Below are positions 20,657 to 25,858 of a DNA stretch of 26,707 nt, in pieces. Below the pieces are notes generated by a model. It saw only the letters and a program-made list of their open reading frames with translations, had not been told where the DNA came from and made no database searches. The stretch covers positions 29,648 to 56,354 of the IMG/VR virus record IMGVR_UViG_3300000101_000007; one strand, written 5' to 3'. The stretch is from a virus. The position numbers and the translations under genes were made by a program. Within the stretch, counting starts at the first letter, position 1; each line of letters starts with the position of its first letter.

Positions 20657-21659
20657 CTTCGCTCCCTTGGTCGTCTATTTCGTCAACCAATTTTTTAATT
20701 AATGGATCGTTATGCCAACACATATTATCTGCGTCACAATAGTAACTCTTTACACCTGGATACTGTTTGTTAAACTCTTCCTCTGACATTTTAACTATAG
20801 CATCATGTCTTTCGTGTATTGTCGGACGCGACTCCGGTATCAACATACTCTCTAGTTCTTCCCTCTCGAACTTCCACAGTTTCTCTTTCTCACCTTTCTT
20901 TATCAACTCAACTACGGCTGCTTCAATTGCTGTACGAACTGCATAGTTGGTTGGCTCATTTACTGCTGCGCCTACTTCTATTTCAAGTGCCTTTGTGCCT
21001 ACATCTAGGAAACGAAATACATCGCCTCCGCTACTGTAACTTGCAATTTTCTTTTCAGTTGCTACAGTTAGGAGTACTTCTCCTGTCTGTGTACTAATAA
21101 GTCTCATTGCAACAGTAACTTGATCTGTTCTATAAGAAGTTGAACTGCCAATGCCAAAATATCTAGCACCTACACCTCCACTTTCCATATTAGAATCGTA
21201 GCCTACTACGCCACCTTCTAATATTAGACCTGCAAAGAGAAGTGGTTTTAAAGATGTAGGATCATTTTCGTAAACATCTCTAGTTGATCTTATCAATTGT
21301 CTCTCTTTAACTAGATTGTCTAATCCTACACGTTCAATAACTGTAAACCACGTTCCTCCACCGACTTCTTTTAAGGCATTAATAACCCATACCTCAGCAC
21401 CTTGAGTAACCGCACTACTGAGCTGACTAAAATTGTCATTAGGCTTTCGCTGCCCTGTTTTGTCTAGAAAACTGTAAATTGCAATTGTTATTTTTGGTCC
21501 ATCAATAGCTGGCACGGTCTCCAATACACTTTGGTATGGACTTTCCGCCCTAACGGGTGGGGTCCAATCCTTCTTTGTAAAGGTGGCCGCACATCCTGTC
21601 ATTGCTATAGCCAGGACCACAAATAACAAACTTCTAAATAGTCTTTTCAATTCTGTCAT
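20628..21659 (-). CDS. csgG: CsgG, outer-membrane curli secretion channel lipoprotein
   Basis: A 343-residue protein with strong similarity to CsgG, the nine-subunit pore that exports curlins. The lipobox AMTGC places lipidated Cys23. Family motifs follow: ITIAIYSFLDKTGQRKP, WFTVIERVGLDNLVKERQLI, ILEGGVVGYDSNMESGGVGA then RYFGIG, and TGEVLLTV. The pore constriction of E. coli CsgG uses Tyr, Asn and Phe. Here Asn76 and Phe77 are kept, but the loop is two residues shorter and lacks the Tyr. A tail of about 65 residues beyond the E. coli end includes PGVKSYYCDADNMCW and an acidic end. The ATG shares one base with the csgF stop (TAATG). Confidence 0.95.
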   Translation of the reverse strand: MTELKRLFRSLLFVVLAIAMTGCAATFTKKDWTPPVRAESPYQSVLETVPAIDGPKITIAIYSFLDKTGQRKPNDNFSQLSSAVTQGAEVWVINALKEVGGGTWFTVIERVGLDNLVKERQLIRSTRDVYENDPTSLKPLLFAGLILEGGVVGYDSNMESGGVGARYFGIGSSTSYRTDQVTVAMRLISTQTGEVLLTVATEKKIASYSSGGDVFRFLDVGTKALEIEVGAAVNEPTNYAVRTAIEAAVVELIKKGEKEKLWKFEREELESMLIPESRPTIHERHDAIVKMSEEEFNKQYPGVKSYYCDADNMCWHNDPLIKKLVDEIDDQGSEDEDKDNSSK

Positions 21660-22114
21660 TAAAATCCAAAACCTGTCAAAGGCACAGTAATCGTAGTAAC
21701 AGTTCCGTCTTCTTCGGTAATCGTGATGCTAATAGTATCTGTAGTAATATCTTTTACCCAGTATATTATAGCGCCTTCGATTTCAGCTGTTCCGCTATTG
21801 GCTCCTGTATCATCGAACATACCGTCAACTAATTGCTTTGATAATTGTGCATAGATTCTACTCTCAACGTTGTTAAGAAACTTCGCTAAGTTTGTAGACT
21901 CTGCTTCACGCTTTTCTTTCGCAGCTTTGGCTTCAGCCTTCTCCTCAATATCTTTTTTACGAGTAAACTGTAATTGTTCAATACTCAAGACATGGCTGGA
22001 ATACCCTTTACCACTGAAAGATGGATTTTTAAACTGAAAAACTTCATCACCCGCAACGGCAGGTGCTGTAGCTAATAAGCCCAGAATGATAGCTATAGAA
22101 ATTACATTTTTCAT
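21659..22114 (-). CDS. csgF: CsgF, curli assembly factor
   Basis: A 151-residue exported protein. The signal peptide ends at AVA (residue 21). The mature N-terminus GDEVFQFKNPSFSGKG matches that of CsgF, the segment that plugs into the CsgG pore and forms its second constriction. A charged helix (about 52-74, KKDIEEKAEAKAAKEKREAE) replaces the region of E. coli CsgF that is rich in Asn and Ser, and the C-terminus (ITITEEDGTVTTITVPLTG) is the usual beta end. First gene of the curli operon, with AAGGAG before the ATG and a late-type motif at 22146-22153. In the family it holds the nucleator at the cell surface. Confidence 0.92.
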   Translation of the reverse strand: MKNVISIAIILGLLATAPAVAGDEVFQFKNPSFSGKGYSSHVLSIEQLQFTRKKDIEEKAEAKAAKEKREAESTNLAKFLNNVESRIYAQLSKQLVDGMFDDTGANSGTAEIEGAIIYWVKDITTDTISITITEEDGTVTTITVPLTGFGF

Positions 22115-22145
22115 AGATCGCTCCTTGTAGTTGTCGCGTCAACAC

Positions 22146-22153
22146 TATTTATT
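22146..22153 (-). promoter_or_regulatory. T4-type late promoter motif before csgF
   Basis: AATAAATA on the minus strand gives a leader of about 32 bases with AAGGAG before the csgF ATG at 22114. A second match, GATAAATA, is at 22183-22190. Either would make the curli operon a late transcript. Confidence 0.5.
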
Positions 22154-22196
22154 ATTCACAGCAAAGGCAACATCTACGTACATATTTATCAAACAG

Positions 22197-22214
22197 GTGT
22201 AAAAATTTTTACAC
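22197..22214. promoter_or_regulatory. 18-bp perfect palindrome in the csgF/Fis-like divergent region
   Basis: GTGTAAAAATTTTTACAC is exactly its own reverse complement. It lies 83 bases from the csgF ATG and 82 bases from the ATG of the Fis-like gene, that is, at the midpoint. A symmetric operator for a dimeric regulator is the likely use. It has no GC stem or one-sided T-run for a terminator. Confidence 0.55.
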
Positions 22215-22257
22215 TAACTATTTAGAATCATCAATATTTCCAATGTTAACGCTGCGT

Positions 22258-22265
22258 AATAAATA
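22258..22265 (+). promoter_or_regulatory. T4-type late promoter motif before the Fis-like gene
   Basis: AATAAATA followed by ACATG on the plus strand, with a leader of about 30 bases and AAGGGA before the ATG at 22296. It mirrors the motif in front of csgF, so both divergent genes may be late. Confidence 0.5.
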
Positions 22266-22295
22266 CATGTATCATAAGCACTGGAAGGGAATATT

Positions 22296-22538
22296 ATGAG
22301 TAGGGAATTATCTGAACAGGATGCAATGTGGGAGTTATTAGAAACAAACTTTCCTAGTAACAAAGACCACAATTTAGTAATTAACTTACCTAACGAAATA
22401 GCAGAACTTGAAAAAACTAAACTTGTTGAAGTTTTAGATTTTCACGATTGGAATAAATCAAGAGCAGCCAAAGATTTAGGCATAGGCCGAACAAATCTAA
22501 TTGCTAAAATAAAAAAATATGAATTGGTTCAGAATTAA
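22296..22538 (+). CDS. Fis-type helix-turn-helix DNA-binding protein
   Basis: An 80-residue protein whose C-terminal half (LVEVLDFHDWNKSRAAKDLG, then IGRTNLIAKIKKYEL) is a Fis/NtrC-type HTH_8: the W-N-[KR]-S-x-A-A-x-x-L-G-I-x-R-x-x-L pattern is exact. The N-terminus is a short acidic region without other domains. It is the only plus-strand gene between 14157 and the right end, divergent from csgF. Fis-type proteins bind as dimers to AT-rich palindromes, and an 18-bp palindrome lies between the two genes. Control of the curli operon is the obvious hypothesis. The stop overlaps the convergent gene by four bases. Confidence 0.85.
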   Translation: MSRELSEQDAMWELLETNFPSNKDHNLVINLPNEIAELEKTKLVEVLDFHDWNKSRAAKDLGIGRTNLIAKIKKYELVQN

Positions 22539-23614
22539 GCAGCTGAAGATCTAGTAATATGCGTTTGTGGATATAGGTTTCTAAATTCGCCGCTTATTGG
22601 ATAAGCTGTTGACATGTGTAATCTTAGTCCGCCAGCATTAAGAGATGCATTATCTATAAAGTATACAAACTCATATGGATTCTTTGTAAGATCAATCATC
22701 AATATACCGTCATCGTCTTTTGCTTCGATGTAGTTGTTTAAGCACATAACTGCATACACTTGTTTAGCAGGTTTTTCATTGCCTGCCATTACGTTAGAAA
22801 CAAACTTGCCTTTTAAAGAATCATCTGGTAAATTAGTAAAGATTTGATCTACTAAGTTTCTTAAGTTACCTTCAAAATCTTTGTTCATGTCAGGAGTAAT
22901 ACTTTGAGCAATTCTAATAATACTTGCTAAACTAACACCTGTTGCATTTTCTAATTTTTGATCAGTAATAATATCTCTGTATACTGCTTTGAAAGCATTT
23001 GCTGCTTGTTGGTATCCTGATCCAGGTTTAACCTGTTGATCCATAAAGCGGCCTGCACCGCCTTCTCTAGTCTTAACTTCAACCATCTTACCAGCAACTG
23101 ATAAATCACCTTTACCTGCTTTACTAATGCTTTTACTAAACACACTTAACAAGAACTCGCCTTTACCTTGTCCTAAGAAAGAAATCATTGACAAGTCGTC
23201 TGTCATTTCTTTAATAGCAGGGTTACTATCGTATCCGTTAATGATGTCTGCAATAGTATGTGCGCCTGGCTCAACTAGTTTACCTATATTAACTAGTTTG
23301 TCTGCTTTCCATGCAGTTAGTAATGCTTGTTTGTCTGTATTATTTGCTTCTAAACTTAAGAAATACTTTGCTAAGAGCTTTTGTGCTTTGTTTACTTCAG
23401 CATCATCTATTTGCTGTAAAGCACCTTTTACTACTTCTACTCTACTACCAGCACCAATGTTTGCTAATAGTTCTTCTATCTCTTGTAGTAATCCCATAGT
23501 CTTAGGATCAGTAGGAAGTTGTTTGATCTTAGATGCTAAGACCTTCTTCATGTTTTCGACGTCCGGGTTTTCTGCCGGTTCTTCGTCTTCTAATAAAAAT
23601 TCAAATGCTCTCAT
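22535..23614 (-). CDS. Possible internal capsid protein with PD-(D/E)XK-like nuclease motif
   Basis: A 359-residue protein. Its first residues, MRAFEFLLE, resemble the capsid-targeting sequence of T4 internal proteins (M-K-T-Y-x-E-F-I-x-E), which is cut by the prohead protease after L/I-x-E; here the cut would follow Leu7-Leu8-Glu9. In the middle, GQGKGEFLLS (Glu153) and GKGDLSVAGKMVEVKT (Asp170, Glu179, Lys181) fit the D-x(n)-E-x-K core of PD-(D/E)XK nucleases, followed by GGAGRF. Residues 20-110 are helical. If both readings hold, it is packed in the head and injected with the DNA. Both are inferences from short motifs. A late-type motif sits just before the ATG. Confidence 0.7.
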   Translation of the reverse strand: MRAFEFLLEDEEPAENPDVENMKKVLASKIKQLPTDPKTMGLLQEIEELLANIGAGSRVEVVKGALQQIDDAEVNKAQKLLAKYFLSLEANNTDKQALLTAWKADKLVNIGKLVEPGAHTIADIINGYDSNPAIKEMTDDLSMISFLGQGKGEFLLSVFSKSISKAGKGDLSVAGKMVEVKTREGGAGRFMDQQVKPGSGYQQAANAFKAVYRDIITDQKLENATGVSLASIIRIAQSITPDMNKDFEGNLRNLVDQIFTNLPDDSLKGKFVSNVMAGNEKPAKQVYAVMCLNNYIEAKDDDGILMIDLTKNPYEFVYFIDNASLNAGGLRLHMSTAYPISGEFRNLYPQTHITRSSAA

Positions 23615-23619
23615 ACTAA

Positions 23620-23627
23620 TATTTATC
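23620..23627 (-). promoter_or_regulatory. Late-promoter-like motif directly before the gene at 23614
   Basis: GATAAATA, then five bases, then ATG 23614: the same spacing as before the cyclase gene. It overlaps the end of the bilin reductase gene. No clear ribosome site is present, fitting a leaderless late mRNA, though chance is possible. Confidence 0.35.
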
Positions 23628-24321
23628 CAAGTTTGGGAAATAACATATCTGTGCAGAACTTGTCTACATCAGCTTCGTTAAGTCCTAGGCTTTTCATAGT
23701 GCGTGGAGTGTGTGGGTTTTGTTGCTGATTATGACAATAGTAGTCTTGTGAAGCTTGTACTAATGCAGTATCTCCTTCACCTTTAGTAAGGCCTACTTCA
23801 GCAAAGTAAGTGTGTAAATTATCTATTGCAAGATCAATAATAGCAACAGCTTCTTCTTCAGTGCTTACATTACCGGCAGCAATCATACTTGGACTAAAAA
23901 TATTTTGAGCCCATTCAGGTAGTTCACGTTTCTTACTTGGTATAAAGTCTGCTACTGCTTCTGCATATCCTTGTATCATAGGATGATTAGGATCACTACT
24001 AGCACTTACATCGTGGAATGCACCAGTCATCTTTCTTTTACCTGCAATAACATCAAAGCCGTATATAGGTGCTGGGTTATCTAATGTTGGAAAAATACAT
24101 ACATGCATCATCCACAGACCTTTACTATCTCTAGCATCAACTACATCAATATGCGCTCTACGAATTTCATCGTTATGCCACACACGGTTGATCCAACTAC
24201 CGTCTGGTTTATTAAAATAGTCAAGTCCTGGTTCTGAAAATTCTTTTGCTTTATCGTCAAAGATATCTATAATTTCATTCTGACAGTCAATTAGTCTATC
24301 CCAAATAACACTGTTACTCAC
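23623..24321 (-). CDS. pcyX: Phage ferredoxin-dependent bilin reductase, PcyX type
   Basis: A 232-residue member of the ferredoxin-dependent bilin reductases, closest to the PcyA/PcyX branch. MHVCIFPTLDNPAPIYGFDV (residues 72-91) is the family core with His73 and Asp90, equivalent to the His88 and Asp105 that bind the bilin in PcyA. RRAHIDV has Asp59 where PcyA has catalytic Glu76. QASQDYYCHNQQQNP and VDKFCTDMLFPKL are the C-terminal signatures. PcyX, known from uncultured oceanic phages, reduces biliverdin to phycoerythrobilin with four electrons from ferredoxin. The start lies eight bases inside the heme oxygenase gene, which makes its substrate. The purpose in a non-photosynthetic host is unknown. 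Confidence 0.88.
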   Translation of the reverse strand: MSNSVIWDRLIDCQNEIIDIFDDKAKEFSEPGLDYFNKPDGSWINRVWHNDEIRRAHIDVVDARDSKGLWMMHVCIFPTLDNPAPIYGFDVIAGKRKMTGAFHDVSASSDPNHPMIQGYAEAVADFIPSKKRELPEWAQNIFSPSMIAAGNVSTEEEAVAIIDLAIDNLHTYFAEVGLTKGEGDTALVQASQDYYCHNQQQNPHTPRTMKSLGLNEADVDKFCTDMLFPKLG

Positions 24322-24859
24322 TATGATGCTCCATCAACTCTTTAAATAATTCAGTAGCAAAATCAAAGCAAACTTTTGCTTCGTCTGCCATGTTGTCATT
24401 ACATTTTGCTCTAATCTTATCTTTATAATCGTTGATGTCAATGTCTCCAAACTTATACATATCTCCGTTACCCGGTACACGTTTTGCAATCATTTGTCCA
24501 CCACTTAGATCTCCCATGTGTCTAACATACACGTGAGCCATTAATCTGTTAGGATCGTCCATGATATCTTTTAAGTACATTACATACTTGTGAGTAGTTT
24601 TTAGTGTAGGTGGTCTATCTTCTCTTTTCCATAGTTCTAAGAAGTCTGACATAATGCTCTTTGAACGTAATAGTTCAGGTACATCATCAAGTAGACCGTG
24701 CTGTTGAGCCATTAATTCTAAGAGCTCATAAGCGGGAAATTGGTTCCAAAGATATAAGGCGTAAAACTCTGGATCAATCTTGCCAGAGAACATAACCTTT
24801 ACGAACTGTTGTCGTTCTGCGTTAGTATGGTTTTCTTTGGTTAATTCTTTTAAACTCAT
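24314..24859 (-). CDS. hemO: Heme oxygenase
   Basis: A 181-residue HO-1-type heme oxygenase that opens heme to biliverdin, CO and Fe(II). The proximal His11 is in KENHTNAERQQF near the N-terminus, and the distal helix is YVRHMGDLSGGQ (residues 111-122) with the flexible GDLSGG. It is shorter than most HO-1 proteins (about 200-240), with a trimmed C-terminus, as in other phage versions. AGGAGT lies nine to ten bases before the ATG. It is coupled to pcyX by an 8-nt overlap, giving a complete heme-to-bilin route. It could also free iron from host heme. Confidence 0.92.
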   Translation of the reverse strand: MSLKELTKENHTNAERQQFVKVMFSGKIDPEFYALYLWNQFPAYELLELMAQQHGLLDDVPELLRSKSIMSDFLELWKREDRPPTLKTTHKYVMYLKDIMDDPNRLMAHVYVRHMGDLSGGQMIAKRVPGNGDMYKFGDIDINDYKDKIRAKCNDNMADEAKVCFDFATELFKELMEHHSE

Positions 24860-24895
24860 ATATAGGTACTCCTAACATTTTAATTATAGTAGTAC

Positions 24896-25225
24896 TTATC
24901 GATTCTGTTCTTCAATGGTAAGTTTAAGTGGCGAGCCATTCATTCTAGCCATTTTAGTTGCTTCTAATGCTTTCTGTTCTGCGATTTCAAAAACATACTT
25001 CCCTACAACTGCTGCACCGTGATTGTGTATTTCAAGGGTTTTCTTGTTAGCAATGTCTTCTTCAAGTTTAAAGACTGCTTTTAGAATATCAATAACTAGT
25101 TCCATTGGTGTAAATTCATCGTTCATTACAACAACGTGCCACATCTTAGGAATCGCAACATCAATTTCTATCTTTTCATCAATTACTGCGTCTGTATTTG
25201 TACTCATTACTTTCAAATTCTCCAT
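24896..25225 (-). CDS. clpS: ClpS, ClpA adaptor for N-degron substrates
   Basis: A 109-residue ClpS. The core MWHVVVMNDEFTPMELVIDI holds Asn35, Asp36 and gatekeeper Met41, and EIHNHGAAVVGKYVFEIAEQ holds His67. These residues form the pocket for N-terminal Leu, Phe, Tyr and Trp in E. coli ClpS, at positions shifted by one. The variable N-terminus (residues 1-27) is the part that modulates ClpA. The start may be ATG 25225 or ATG 25207 (residue 7); neither has an ideal ribosome site, and the strong hairpin at 25230-25251 lies just before the first. The phage also carries ClpP at 11665. Confidence 0.93.
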   Translation of the reverse strand: MENLKVMSTNTDAVIDEKIEIDVAIPKMWHVVVMNDEFTPMELVIDILKAVFKLEEDIANKKTLEIHNHGAAVVGKYVFEIAEQKALEATKMARMNGSPLKLTIEEQNR

Positions 25226-25229
25226 AAGT

Positions 25230-25251
25230 GGGGGAGGTATTTCACTCCCCC
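25230..25251. other. GC-rich hairpin between hsp20 and clpS
   Basis: GGGGGAG and CTCCCCC form a perfect 7-bp stem with an 8-base loop, the strongest simple stem seen in this AT-rich window. No T-run follows on either strand, so it is not a classic terminator. In the minus-strand mRNA it lies 4-25 bases before the first clpS ATG and contains a purine-rich GGGGGAG, so it could protect mRNA or control clpS translation. Confidence 0.6.
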
Positions 25252-25261
25252 TAGATTGGTA

Positions 25262-25720
25262 CTACTTGCTTTTGCCCTCGATTGTAAGACCGTCATTGAT
25301 CTTAATTTTCTTAGGTTGTAGTTCTTCTGGAACATCACGCTTTAGGTGTACATTAAGCATACCTAATTCTAATGAAGCATTCTCTACATTTACATGCTCA
25401 GCAAGTGTGAACTCTCTACGGAAGTTACGTCCGCCAATACCTTTGTGTAGGTAATTAACTTCTGAATCTCCTTTAGGAGCCGTTCCTTCAATCTTTAGTT
25501 GATCACCATCTTTAGTAATCTCAAGATTGTCCATGCCAAAGCCAGCAACTGCCAACGAGATCATAAACTCGTTTTCGTTAATCTGTGCAATGTTATATGG
25601 GGGATAACCGTTTCCGTTTGGGCTATTTTGAAAACCTCTTTCAAGTTCGTCAAATAGTCTATCAAAGCCAATTGTAGCTCTGTGGAAGTTAGGTAGGTCT
25701 AGGGTTGTTAGTCTTGTCAT
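25262..25720 (-). CDS. hsp20: Hsp20 / alpha-crystallin small heat-shock protein (IbpA-like)
   Basis: A 152-residue small chaperone that holds unfolded proteins without ATP. The N-terminus (FHRATIGFDRLFDELERGF) is IbpA-like. The alpha-crystallin domain covers about 40-135: YNIAQINENEFMISLAVAGF, LEITKDGDQLKIEGTAP, GIGGRNFRREFTLAEHVNVE, GMLNVHLKRDVPEE. The last is the conserved G-x-L strand. C-terminal PKKIKIN resembles the I-x-I anchoring motif. Hsp20 is common in T4-like marine phages and is thought to aid virion protein folding. It has its own late-type motif 92-99 bases upstream and GGAG before the ATG, and lies next to clpS. Confidence 0.95.
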   Translation of the reverse strand: MTRLTTLDLPNFHRATIGFDRLFDELERGFQNSPNGNGYPPYNIAQINENEFMISLAVAGFGMDNLEITKDGDQLKIEGTAPKGDSEVNYLHKGIGGRNFRREFTLAEHVNVENASLELGMLNVHLKRDVPEELQPKKIKINDGLTIEGKSK

Positions 25721-25811
25721 ATGTTTTCTCCTTTAATAAGCAAGATTTTAATTTAAGCACCCTTTCGGCGTGCCACTGTATGTAAAAAAGAATCAGTCTT
25801 TTCTACACATT

Positions 25812-25831
25812 TATTTATCACTTTAAAGTGA
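25812..25831 (-). promoter_or_regulatory. Late promoter motif and 14-bp palindrome upstream of hsp20
   Basis: GATAAATA (25812-25819, minus strand) overlaps a perfect palindrome, TCACTTTAAAGTGA (25818-25831). The leader to the hsp20 ATG would be about 85 bases. The 138-bp gap also holds a small GC stem with a GAAA loop near 25759-25775, possibly a weak terminator for the GMP reductase gene. Confidence 0.4.
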
Positions 25832-25858
25832 CAAAATTCATAAATTGAATGCAAAAAA

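Noticed and set aside
22197-22214. Reading the 18-bp palindrome as a bidirectional terminator
   Set aside because: The stem is almost all A-T with no loop or GC base, and both flanking genes point away from it.
23127-23681. 184-codon plus-strand frame opposite the possible capsid protein
   Set aside because: Low-complexity Ser/Leu/Cys content typical of antisense, and it crosses the boundary between two real genes.
24865-24895. Sigma70 promoter before heme oxygenase (TATAAT-like sequence)
   Set aside because: The -10 hexamer is present, but no acceptable -35 lies 16-18 bases away.
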